The position numbers were made by a program, and so were the translations under genes. Positions 44,234 through 51,025 of a stretch of 51,025 bases of DNA are shown here, one piece after another (position 1 is the stretch's first letter; each line of letters begins with the position of its first letter). The DNA lies in NCBI RefSeq assembly GCF_001590795.1, contig NZ_JXDL01000001.1, forward strand, positions 456,262-507,286, read 5' to 3'. Source of the stretch: Bradyrhizobium sp. AT1. GTDB lineage: Bacteria; Pseudomonadota; Alphaproteobacteria; Rhizobiales; Xanthobacteraceae. Below the pieces are notes generated by a model. That model made no database searches. It was not told the DNA's origin and saw only the letters and a list, made by a program, of their open reading frames with translations.

Positions 44234-45928
44234 TTACGCCGCGCGCACGCCCTTCAGGAACGTTCCGACTTCGCCGGAGAGCTGCTCGGCTTGCTTGGAG
44301 AGGCTGCTGGCGGCGGCGAGCACCATGCCGGCGGCGTTGCCGGTTTCGTTTGCTGCGGCCGAGACGCCGCCGATATTGGTGGTGACTTCCTTGGTCGCCT
44401 CCGCGGTCTGCGAGACGCTGCGGGCGATCTCGGCGGTGGCGGCACCTTGCTCCTCGATGGCAGCCCCAATCGAGGTGGCGATACGGCTGACCTCCTCGAT
44501 GGTGGCGGTGATGCCGCCGATCGCGTCGACAGCCTCCTTGGTGGCACCCTGGATCTGCGCGATCTTGTCGCCGATCTCGCGGGTGGCTTCCGCAGTCTGG
44601 CTCGCCAGCGATTTCACCTCGGAAGCGACGACGGCAAAGCCGCGGCCGGCTTCGCCGGCGCGCGCGGCTTCGATGGTGGCGTTGAGCGCGAGCAGATTGG
44701 TCTGGGCGGCGATGCTGGAGATCAGCTCGGCGACGTGCTCGATCTGCTGGGCGCCGTCGGAGAGCGCGCGGACGATGGTGTCGGTGCGGCGGGCGCTGTC
44801 GACCGCACGTCCGGTGACCTCAGCGGACTGGGCGACCTGGCGGCTGATCTCGGTGATGGAGGAGGAGAGCTCCTCGGCGGCGGCCGCGACGGTCTGGACG
44901 CGCTGACTGGCTTCGGTGGCGGCCGAGCCGACCACGGCGGCGCGACGGTTGGTGCCTTCGGCGGTCGCGGACATCGACTTGGCGGTATGCTCGAGCTCGC
45001 CGGAGCCGGAGGCCATCAGGCCGACGAGCTGGCCGACGGAGGCGTCGAAGCGGTCGGCGAGCGCGATCAGGGCGTCACGCTTCTCCTGCTCGGTGCGGGT
45101 CTTGGTGGCGGCCTGTTCGGCTTCCAGCGAACGCGCCGTGAGCGCCGTCTGCCTGAGCACTTCGAGGGTCTCGGCCATGCGGCCGATCTCGTCGCCGCGG
45201 TCGGTTTCCTCGACCGGCTTGTCGATGGCGCCTTGGGAAATCTCCTGCATGCGGTTCTTCTGGCGATCGAGCGCGCTGAGCACGTCGCGGGCGATCAGCC
45301 AGGACAGCGTCGCCATCAGCAGCATCAGGCCGATGCCGATCGCGGCGAGCTCCAGCGTCAGCGCGCGGACGTCGGCGTCGATGTCGTCGACATAGAGGCC
45401 GTAGCTGATGGTCGCGTTCCAGGGCGCGAATTTTCGCGCGAAGACAGTCTTGCGGACGGGCTCGGTCTGGCCGGGGCGGGGGTAGAGATAGGAGGTCACG
45501 CCGCCCTGCGCGGTCTCGGCGCCGGCCTTGATGATGGCGTCGGCGATCAGGACGCCGTTGGAGTCCTTGGCCCCGGTGATCTTGCCTTCGAGCTGCTGAT
45601 TGGCGCCGTTCACCAGGATGGAGGTGTCGGGGTTGTAGACGACCGGGTAGCCCTGGTTGCCGTTGAAGTTCATGCGGCGTCCGCGCTGGTGGAATTGGGC
45701 CTTGGCATCGGCCAATGCCAGCTTGCCGGCGGTAACCTCTTCCTGCAGCGATTGCGCGTAGTTGTAGAGCAGCTCGACGGCGGTCCGCATCTGCTGGACC
45801 CGGTCCTCCATCATGCGGCTCTTGCTGAGAACGGACGAGACGCCGATGATGGCCGTGACTGTGAGAGCCGCAAGGCAGACCATGCTGGTAAGCTTGGTGC
45901 GGATCGTCAGATGGCTCAACAGCTTCAT
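44234..45928 (-). CDS. Methyl-accepting chemotaxis protein with single Cache sensor, copy 2
   Basis: The product is 564 residues from the ATG at 45928, and a GTG immediately before it is not needed. It has the same layout as copy 1: membrane helix, sCache_2 domain ([14 protein letters not shown]), second helix, HAMP, MCP hairpin. The five differences in residues 176-564 are S/A, S/A, L/V, T/A and A/K. The sensor halves have diverged much more, so the ligands may differ while the signalling modules can form mixed arrays. No methylation or CheA genes are nearby. It starts 45 bp upstream of nothing but the conserved promoter-like box. Confidence 0.94.
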   Translation of the reverse strand: MKLLSHLTIRTKLTSMVCLAALTVTAIIGVSSVLSKSRMMEDRVQQMRTAVELLYNYAQSLQEEVTAGKLALADAKAQFHQRGRRMNFNGNQGYPVVYNPDTSILVNGANQQLEGKITGAKDSNGVLIADAIIKAGAETAQGGVTSYLYPRPGQTEPVRKTVFARKFAPWNATISYGLYVDDIDADVRALTLELAAIGIGLMLLMATLSWLIARDVLSALDRQKNRMQEISQGAIDKPVEETDRGDEIGRMAETLEVLRQTALTARSLEAEQAATKTRTEQEKRDALIALADRFDASVGQLVGLMASGSGELEHTAKSMSATAEGTNRRAAVVGSAATEASQRVQTVAAAAEELSSSITEISRQVAQSAEVTGRAVDSARRTDTIVRALSDGAQQIEHVAELISSIAAQTNLLALNATIEAARAGEAGRGFAVVASEVKSLASQTAEATREIGDKIAQIQGATKEAVDAIGGITATIEEVSRIATSIGAAIEEQGAATAEIARSVSQTAEATKEVTTNIGGVSAAANETGNAAGMVLAAASSLSKQAEQLSGEVGTFLKGVRAA

Positions 45929-45965
45929 CACAGCCCCTACGGAATGGTTGTTATTGCTCGCATGG

Positions 45966-45994
45966 GTAGCATGAAGTTCTTACCAATCATGAAC
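45966..45994 (-). promoter_or_regulatory. Conserved box upstream of chemoreceptor copy 2
   Basis: This is the partner of the box before copy 1, at 38 to 66 bp from the start. The two agree at 26 of 29 positions, with core GTAAGAACTTC on the minus strand. It supports the view that promoter and receptor were duplicated together, or kept alike by conversion. Confidence 0.5.
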
Positions 45995-46146
45995 ATAGGC
46001 CTGTCGGTGCCGGCCGCGCGGGCGACGCTCCGCAGCCTCATGCGCAAGCGTGCAGGCAGAATGCCATGCATGACCTCGCGCCCGTATTTTTGCGGGAGGA
46101 TCTCGGACCCGGACTTTGGTGCTGATCGAGCGCCATCGGAGCGGCA

Positions 46147-46233
46147 ATGAACCGATTCGTTCACCGCATCATCATGTCCGTGCTGCTCGTCGCGGCCCTC
46201 ATTCTCATCTGGAACGTGCTGGGGACGCGCTGA
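46147..46233 (+). CDS. Small single-pass membrane protein, 28 residues, unknown function
   Basis: The frame starts at ATG 46147 with GGAG five bases before it and ends at TGA 46231. The product begins MNRFVHRIIMSVLLVAALIL, so it has a basic head followed by one hydrophobic helix of about 20 residues and a short tail ending LGTR. A perfect 10-bp terminator hairpin starts 3 bp after the stop. The combination of good ribosome binding site, membrane helix and its own terminator makes it a convincing gene. It is divergent from chemoreceptor copy 2. I do not recognise a family; small membrane proteins often modulate larger transporters or sensors. Confidence 0.7.
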   Translation: MNRFVHRIIMSVLLVAALILIWNVLGTR

Positions 46234-46235
46234 GT

Positions 46236-46267
46236 CGGCACCGGCAGATCCGCCGGTGCCGTCTCTT
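46236..46267 (+). terminator. Terminator of the small membrane protein gene
   Basis: CGGCACCGGC (46236-46245) and GCCGGTGCCG (46252-46261) form a perfect 10-bp stem with a 6-base loop, followed by TCTCTT. It directly follows the 28-residue protein gene. Confidence 0.8.
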
Positions 46268-46313
46268 GCTTTCAGGTTAATCCGCGAGCGCTCAGCGCCG
46301 TGCGTGCGCGCCG

Positions 46314-46718
46314 CTAGTCCTTGCCCATCGCCGCATCGGCGCTGACCGAGCCGCCGCCGGCTGCCGACAGATAGAGGCAGGCGAAGCAGAACAGGATCGC
46401 CGCGGTGCCGCCATTGAGCAGCGGCAGGAACACCGGCGTTTCACCCTTGAACATGTGGCCCATGAAGTAGGCGAAGGCCATTTCACCGGCGAGGATGAAA
46501 GCGACGAGGCGGGTGAACAGGCCGAGCATCAGGAGCGCGCCGAGCACGAGCTCGATCGCGCCAGCCGTCCAGATCAGCGGCGGGATGTTCGCGAAGTAGG
46601 GAAGCACCGGAAACTTGAAGATCTTGGCGACGCCGTACTGGAACAGCAAGAGGCCGGTGATGAAGCGAAACAGGCTCAAGAGAACCGGTTGAAAGCGAGT
46701 GAGATAGGGAAAGTTCAT
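46314..46718 (-). CDS. DoxX family membrane protein
   Basis: The ATG at 46718 follows GGAGGG by 7 bases and gives 134 residues; an upstream ATG at 46733 lies inside the ribosome binding region. Four transmembrane helices are visible, with RFITGLLLFQYGVAKIFKFP typical of DoxX. The family is linked to thiol and thiosulfate metabolism and to oxidative stress in other bacteria, and the role here is unknown. A TTGACG at 46784-46789 (minus strand) is a possible -35 site, and a symmetrical 20-bp dyad lies just upstream of it, so the gene may be under a dedicated regulator. Confidence 0.88.
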   Translation of the reverse strand: MNFPYLTRFQPVLLSLFRFITGLLLFQYGVAKIFKFPVLPYFANIPPLIWTAGAIELVLGALLMLGLFTRLVAFILAGEMAFAYFMGHMFKGETPVFLPLLNGGTAAILFCFACLYLSAAGGGSVSADAAMGKD

Positions 46719-46802
46719 TGGTTTGCCCTCCATCCAATGCTGCGACTAGGACCGCATTCAGTTCGACCCCGCAAGCGGCTCCGCGTCAATTTGCGCTGAC
46801 AT

Positions 46803-46822
46803 TTTTGTCATGACGGACAAAA
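46803..46822. promoter_or_regulatory. Operator-like dyad upstream of doxX
   Basis: TTTTGTC-N6-GACAAAA is a perfect 7-bp inverted repeat. It lies about 13 bp upstream of a minus-strand TTGACG, a possible -35 element, and about 85 bp before the DoxX start. The position suits an activator or repressor. No regulator gene is adjacent, so the protein is unknown. Confidence 0.5.
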
Positions 46823-46936
46823 CACCGCAGTTCGCCCGTTCACGCCGGTTACGTCCGAATTTTTCGCGCGCCGTGCCCCGCATGCCGTCCGTAATTTCCC
46901 GGTGACATCGAGGGATGCAGGTTACGTCGGGGAGAC

Positions 46937-48208
46937 TTACTCCCGCAAGGCGGGGACGATCAGGAACGGGATCATTCCGAGGATCACGCTCGCAAGTGCG
47001 AAAACCAGCAGCAGATTGTAACCGTGCGTGACATCGTGGATGAGGCCGCCGCTCCATGAGCCGAACGCCGAGCCCAATCCGCTGCCGATCGAGATGGTGC
47101 CGAAGATCGTGCCGACGCGCTTGCCGCGGAAGATCTTCATCGCGGTCGCCGTGATCAGCGGGCCGCGCGAGCCCATCATGCTGCCGAAGCAGACGACGAA
47201 GCCGGTGAGGAGGATGATGTTCGGGTAGTACTGCAGGAGCCAGAGCAGGAGAATCCCGACGATCGAGATCGCGTAGCTGAGCAGCACCGACGGTCGTCGC
47301 CCGATCATCCCGTCGAGCGCGGACACGCCGAGCATTCCGAACACGAGCACGACGCCCGAAAAGCCCCAGGCCGTCGCAGCTTGCAGCGGCGGGAAGCCGG
47401 CATCGATCAGATAGGCCACGATCTGGGCGGCGATCGCATACATGCCGACGGCGGTGAAGAAGAAGGTCGAAAACAGCGCCCAGAAGGCGTGGTGGCGCAT
47501 CGCGCTCGCGAGCGTCCAGCCATTGTCGATGAAGTCGGGATCGGTCCTCTTGGTCATTTGGGGTGAGCCGGCCGCGAACATGCGCCATGGCAGCAACATC
47601 AGCGGCACCAGCAGGGCCAGCGCAGCGAAGCCGTACAGCTGATAGGTTTCACGCCAGCCGAGGTGATCGATCAGCAGCTGCGAGGCCGGCAGCAGCACCA
47701 GCACGCCGCCGCCCATCGCCGAGTACACCACCGCCATCGCGGTCGGCAGCTTGGGGCCGAACCAGCGACCGAGCAGGATCGTGTTCGGCACGTTGCCGAT
47801 AAAGGCGACGCCGATGCCGACGCAGAGTCCGATCGAGATCTGGAATTGCCAGAGCGATTGCGCGTGCGCCGCGATCAGAAAGGCCGAGCCGAGCAGGAAC
47901 AGCCCAAGGGCGTAGACGATGCGCGGTCCGGAATGATCGAACAGGCGCCCGACCAGCGGCGCGGTCAGCCCGCTGACCAGCCAGGTCAGTGAGTAGATCG
48001 AGACGACCTGTGCACGGTCCCAGCCGAAACTCTCGGAGATTGGCTTGAGGAAGACGGTGAAGCTATCGCTGAGGCCGCGGCCGAGCACCGCGAGCGTGAA
48101 GCATAGCCCGAGCACCACGAGCGCGGTGCGCACAGCGCCTTGCTGCGACGCAGAGCCGTGTTCCTTGTTTGCTTCCGCTGACGTTTCCCTGGGCGTGTTC
48201 TGATCCAT
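46937..48208 (-). CDS. MFS transporter (monocarboxylate/oxalate-formate exchanger-like)
   Basis: The 423-residue protein has about twelve transmembrane helices. The segment ESFGWDRAQVVSIYSLTWL and the loop GPKLPTAMAVVYSAMGGG resemble the OxlT and monocarboxylate branch of the MFS. A polar N-terminal tail of about 25 residues precedes helix 1. The substrate is not identified, but an organic acid is likely. It starts 57 bp after the tyrS stop on the same strand; the gap has overlapping hairpins. About 200 bp follow it without a gene before DoxX; that stretch holds the doxX promoter region. Confidence 0.9.
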   Translation of the reverse strand: MDQNTPRETSAEANKEHGSASQQGAVRTALVVLGLCFTLAVLGRGLSDSFTVFLKPISESFGWDRAQVVSIYSLTWLVSGLTAPLVGRLFDHSGPRIVYALGLFLLGSAFLIAAHAQSLWQFQISIGLCVGIGVAFIGNVPNTILLGRWFGPKLPTAMAVVYSAMGGGVLVLLPASQLLIDHLGWRETYQLYGFAALALLVPLMLLPWRMFAAGSPQMTKRTDPDFIDNGWTLASAMRHHAFWALFSTFFFTAVGMYAIAAQIVAYLIDAGFPPLQAATAWGFSGVVLVFGMLGVSALDGMIGRRPSVLLSYAISIVGILLLWLLQYYPNIILLTGFVVCFGSMMGSRGPLITATAMKIFRGKRVGTIFGTISIGSGLGSAFGSWSGGLIHDVTHGYNLLLVFALASVILGMIPFLIVPALRE

Positions 48209-48214
48209 TGCCCA

Positions 48215-48251
48215 TCAGGGAGCGCGCATCTGCGCGCCCTGACAAGCAGGG
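48215..48251 (-). other. Overlapping alternative hairpins between tyrS and the MFS gene
   Basis: In minus-strand RNA, CCCTG (48251-48247) can pair with CAGGG within 48241-48237. The same TCAGGG segment (48242-48237) can instead pair with CCCTGA (48220-48215) around a CGCGCA/TGCGCG stem. The two foldings exclude each other. The structure ends about 6 bases before the MFS start codon, where it could affect ribosome entry. Confidence 0.4.
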
Positions 48252-48265
48252 AAAAGCTCATACGC

Positions 48266-49519
48266 CTATGCAGGCTTGATCAGGATGTGCTTCTTCTTGC
48301 CGAACGACAGCTTGATCACGCCTTCCGGCGTCAGATTGGCTGCCGAGAGCGCCATCTTCTCGTCGGTGACGGGCTCGTCGTTGACGCGCAGGCCGCCGCC
48401 CTTGATCTGCCGCCGGGCTTCGCCGTTGGACGCGACGAGGCCTGCCTTGACGAAGGCGTTGAGCACGCCGAGGCCGGCGTCCAGCTCGCCGCGCGGAATT
48501 TCCACGGTCGGCAGGCTCTCGGCGAGTGCGCGTTCCTCGAAGGTACGGCGCGCGGTTTCGGCGGCTTCGTTCGCGGCGTCGCGGCCGTGCAGCAGCGCGG
48601 TCGCTTCGGTGGCGAGCACCTTCTTGGCCTCGTTGATCTCCGAGCCTCCGAGCGTTTCGAGCTTCCTGATCTCGGCCATCGGCAGCGTCGTGAACAGCTT
48701 CAGGAACTTGCCGACGTCGGCATCCTCGGTATTGCGCCAGTACTGCCAGAAATCGTAAGGGCTGAACTGGTCGGCGTTGAGCCACACCGCGCCTTGCGCG
48801 GTCTTGCCCATCTTGGCACCCGATGCCGTGGTCAACAGCGGCGTCGTCAGCGCGAACAGCTGGTGCGTCCCCATGCGGCGGCCGAGATCGACGCCCATGA
48901 TGATGTTGCCCCATTGGTCCGAGCCGCCCATCTGCAGTTTGCAGCCGGTGCGCTTGGCGAGCTCGACGAAGTCGTAGGCCTGGCAGACCATGTAGTTGAA
49001 CTCGATGAAGCTCATCTCCTGCTCGCGCTCGAGGCGCAGCCGCACGGAGTCCATGGTCAGCATGCGGTTGACCGAGAAATGCCGGCCGACGTCGCGCAGC
49101 ATCTCGATCCAGTTCAGCTTGGTCAGCCACTCCGCATTGTCGAGCATGACGGCGTCGCTCTTGCCCTCGCCATAGCGCAGCACCTTGGCGAACACGCCGC
49201 GGATCGATTCCTTGTTGGCCTCGATCTCGGCGACGGTGCGCATCGCGCGCGTCTCGTCCTTGCCGGAGGGATCGCCTACCATGGTGGTACCGCCGCCCAT
49301 CAGCGTGATCGGCTTGTTGCCGGACTGCTGCAGCCAGTGCAGCATCATCATGGTCAGGTAATTGCCGATATGCAGCGAGCGGGCGGTGCAATCGTAGCCG
49401 ACATAGGCGGTCGCTTCGCCCTTGGCGGCGAGTGCGTCCAACCCCTCGAAATCGGAGCATTGGTGGATGAAACCACGTTCCTGCAGGATATTGAGGAAAT
49501 CCGATTTAAATGCAGTCAT
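48266..49519 (-). CDS. tyrS: Tyrosine--tRNA ligase
   Basis: TyrRS charges tRNA-Tyr. The 417-residue protein has a class I catalytic domain with the HIGH-like motif LHIGNYL, the loop [17 protein letters not shown], a KMSKS-type motif KMGKT, and a C-terminal S4 RNA-binding domain (about 350-410, with [14 protein letters not shown]). The length matches the TyrRS family of bacteria. It starts ATG at 49519 and is divergent from anmK, which begins about 165 bp away. In many alphaproteobacteria the two genes are neighbours. Confidence 0.97.
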   Translation of the reverse strand: MTAFKSDFLNILQERGFIHQCSDFEGLDALAAKGEATAYVGYDCTARSLHIGNYLTMMMLHWLQQSGNKPITLMGGGTTMVGDPSGKDETRAMRTVAEIEANKESIRGVFAKVLRYGEGKSDAVMLDNAEWLTKLNWIEMLRDVGRHFSVNRMLTMDSVRLRLEREQEMSFIEFNYMVCQAYDFVELAKRTGCKLQMGGSDQWGNIIMGVDLGRRMGTHQLFALTTPLLTTASGAKMGKTAQGAVWLNADQFSPYDFWQYWRNTEDADVGKFLKLFTTLPMAEIRKLETLGGSEINEAKKVLATEATALLHGRDAANEAAETARRTFEERALAESLPTVEIPRGELDAGLGVLNAFVKAGLVASNGEARRQIKGGGLRVNDEPVTDEKMALSAANLTPEGVIKLSFGKKKHILIKPA

Positions 49520-49619
49520 CTGTCGGCGCGCCTGACAATTCTTGGTTTACTGTTTTGGGGGCAATTTAAAGGTCTTACGTTGGAACTCGCGTGCCGCCCG
49601 CTACTTTGGCCTGTGGCAT

Positions 49620-49625
49620 TATAAG
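49620..49625 (+). promoter_or_regulatory. Candidate -10 element of anmK
   Basis: TATAAG lies within CATTATAAGATG. It would place the transcript start at about 49632, downstream of the GTG at 49628, which supports the later anmK start. No clear -35 element is seen. Confidence 0.35.
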
Positions 49626-49684
49626 ATGTGTCCCTCTGGCACAAGATCGGCATGCCGGAGAGGGTCTTTGAGGACGCTGATCCC

Positions 49685-50788
49685 ATGATGTTGACGGCAC
49701 TCGGTTTGATGAGCGGCACCTCGCTGGACGGGGTGGACGTCGCGCTGATCGAAACCGACGGAAAGCAGGTGAAGGCGTTCGGGCCGTCCGGTTATCGACC
49801 CTATAGCCCGGCTGAGCGCCATCTGCTGCGCCAGGCGCTTGCCGAGGCCGTGCACCTGCCGCAACGCGATGCCCGGCCGGGCATCCTGGCCGAGGCCGAG
49901 CGCGCGGTGACGCGGGCCCATGCCGAGGCAGTGGCGGCTTTCGTCGCCCAAAACCGAATGAAGCCAGAGGATATCGACATCGTCGGCTTCCACGGCCAGA
50001 CCGTGCTGCACCGCCCCGAGCGGCGCCTGACGGTGCAGATCGGCGATGCGCCAGCCTTGGCCAAAGCGATCCATATTCCCGTGATGCACGATTTCCGCGC
50101 CGCCGACGTCGAGGCCGGCGGGCAGGGCGCGCCCTTCGTACCCGTCTACCACCGCGCGCTCGCTAATTCGCTGGACCGCGAAGGGCCGATCGTCGTGGTC
50201 AATATCGGCGGCGTCTCCAACATCACCTATATCGACGGCAACGACACGCTGATCGCCTGCGACACCGGCCCCGGCAACGCGCTGCTTGACGATTTCATGT
50301 ACCGCACCATGAACCAGGCGTTCGATGCGGAAGGCAAGTTCGCGAGCCTCGGCAAGATCGACGAAGCCTGGATCGCTCGCGCGCTGGAGCTGCCGTTCTT
50401 TGCGTTGCCTCCGCCGAAATCGCTCGACCGCAACGATTTTGCGGCGCTGAGGCTCGGCGACGTCGCGCCGGCCGACGGCGCGGCGACGCTCACCGCCTTC
50501 ACCGCGGCGGCGATCGCGCGCGTCATCCCTTTGTTGCCGCGGCGGCCGCGGAGCTGGATCGTCTGCGGCGGCGGCGCCCGCAACCTCACCATGCTCAGGA
50601 TGCTCCGGGAGCGGGTGGGCTCGGCCACCGTCGAGGCCGCCGAGACGCTCGGCTGGGCCTCCGACGCCATCGAGGCCCAGGCCTTTGGCTTTCTCGCCGC
50701 TCGCGGCCTGAAGGGCCTGCCGCTGTCCTATCCCGCGACCACGGGCGTGCCGATGCCGATGACGGGCGGGGTGATCGCGCGGCCCTGA
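49685..50788 (+). CDS. anmK: Anhydro-N-acetylmuramic acid kinase
   Basis: AnmK phosphorylates and opens 1,6-anhydroMurNAc, feeding murein breakdown products back into metabolism. The ATG at 49685 (MMLTALGLMSGTSLDGVDVA) gives 367 residues. Family members begin within a few residues of this motif, and a TATAAG -10 at 49620 would leave the in-frame GTG at 49628 outside the transcript. Motifs are the ATP-binding GLMSGTSLDG, VGFHGQTVLHRP, VNIGGVSNIT, DTGPGN and the closing VCGGGARN. It complements PBP1A and the murein hydrolases elsewhere in this window. It is divergent from tyrS. Confidence 0.95.
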   Translation: MMLTALGLMSGTSLDGVDVALIETDGKQVKAFGPSGYRPYSPAERHLLRQALAEAVHLPQRDARPGILAEAERAVTRAHAEAVAAFVAQNRMKPEDIDIVGFHGQTVLHRPERRLTVQIGDAPALAKAIHIPVMHDFRAADVEAGGQGAPFVPVYHRALANSLDREGPIVVVNIGGVSNITYIDGNDTLIACDTGPGNALLDDFMYRTMNQAFDAEGKFASLGKIDEAWIARALELPFFALPPPKSLDRNDFAALRLGDVAPADGAATLTAFTAAAIARVIPLLPRRPRSWIVCGGGARNLTMLRMLRERVGSATVEAAETLGWASDAIEAQAFGFLAARGLKGLPLSYPATTGVPMPMTGGVIARP

Positions 50789-50851
50789 GGGGCGGCCGTT
50801 GTTCACGCACCGTCATTGCGAGCGACAGCGGAAGCAATTCCAAGGGACGCT

Positions 50852-50952
50852 GTCATTCCCCGCGCAGGCGGGGAATCCAGTACGCCGCGGCTTATCGGTT
50901 CAATCACGATGGTCTCTGGAATACTGGATCGCCCGCCTTCGCGGGCGATGAC
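50852..50952. repeat. Composite palindromic repeat after anmK
   Basis: The 101-bp element has matching ends (GTCA and TGAC) and inverted CCAGTA (50877) and TACTGG (50922). Each side carries its own perfect 9-bp hairpin: ATTCCCCGC/GCGGGGAAT and ATCGCCCGC/GCGGGCGAT. Between 50811 and 50848 lies another repeat-like segment, GTCATTGCGAGCGACAGCG. These forms are common in intergenic DNA of Bradyrhizobium. After 50952 I see nothing to report up to the window end. Confidence 0.8.
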
Positions 50953-51025
50953 GGTGAGTGTGTGGTGCACACGCACCTTCGCTTTCTCGCGGCTTGATTC
51001 GCCCGAGTTTTGCTGCCGTCTTGCG

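Noticed and set aside
44216..46150. 644-residue plus-strand frame opposite chemoreceptor copy 2
   Set aside because: It is a shadow; it is rich in Gly, Leu, Ala and Asp repeats mirrored from the receptor's conserved codons.
1..51025. tRNA, rRNA, CRISPR array, insertion sequence, phage or integration site
   Set aside because: No tRNA cloverleaf, regularly spaced repeat array, transposase or integrase was recognised by reading both strands; a dedicated RNA search was not possible.

Overview
The window is chromosomal DNA of a GC-rich alphaproteobacterium, most probably Bradyrhizobium or a close relative. The evidence is the gene order aroQ-accB-accC, rne-amidase-PBP1A-prfB, the DUF1236 and DUF2155 proteins, an RNase E with a large insertion in its S1 domain, and intergenic palindromes of the kind common in that genus. 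I see no rRNA, tRNA, CRISPR array, insertion sequence or phage gene. Most of the DNA is core genome with a few accessory insertions.

Layout. 1-6.9 kb: a DUF2155 protein (cut by the window edge), aat, a three-gene two-component operon (CHASE3 kinase, single-domain response regulator, receiver plus HRXXN kinase), then accC, accB and aroQ, read right to left. 7-10.5 kb: a secreted DUF1236 protein, a DsbA-like thiol protein and an M48 protease with TPR repeats. 10.6-14 kb, forward: a PLP aminotransferase, bioY and dctA. 14-16.7 kb, reverse: a DadA-like amine oxidoreductase and an amidase. 16.8-25.9 kb: rne, with a 716-bp non-coding divergent region, then the N-acetylmuramoyl-L-alanine amidase, PBP1A and prfB; prfB is read through a +1 programmed frameshift. 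25.9-29.2 kb: a beta-hydroxyacid dehydrogenase, an EamA exporter and a branched-chain amino acid type binding protein. 29.3-36 kb: a complete tripartite RND efflux operon and a divergent TetR regulator with two similar operator-like boxes between them. 36-42.2 kb: an M23 peptidase, a Bcp peroxiredoxin with a basic tail and a giant AsmA-like envelope protein. 42.2-46 kb: two tandem chemoreceptors with nearly identical signalling halves. 46-51 kb: a 28-residue membrane protein, DoxX, an MFS carrier, tyrS, anmK and a palindromic repeat.

How the genes fit together. Cell-envelope work dominates: murein synthesis (PBP1A), cleavage (amidase, M23) and recycling (anmK), periplasmic quality control (M48, DsbA), outer-membrane lipid or assembly homeostasis (AsmA-like) and efflux. 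A second theme is fatty-acid and biotin supply (accB, accC, bioY).

The most interesting signal is in the first 8 kb. The two-component operon and the DUF1236 gene each lie behind an exact match to the EcfG general-stress promoter (GGAAC-N16-CGTT). Both seem to be inserted into an otherwise conserved housekeeping block. The last gene of the operon is a receiver-kinase of the HRXXN type, the class that feeds the PhyR stress switch. I propose, as inference, that it is a stress-controlled branch of the general stress response. Other points are the histidine-rich RNase E insertion, the structured rne/amidase intergenic region, the homogenised chemoreceptor pair and the small membrane protein at 46.15 kb.
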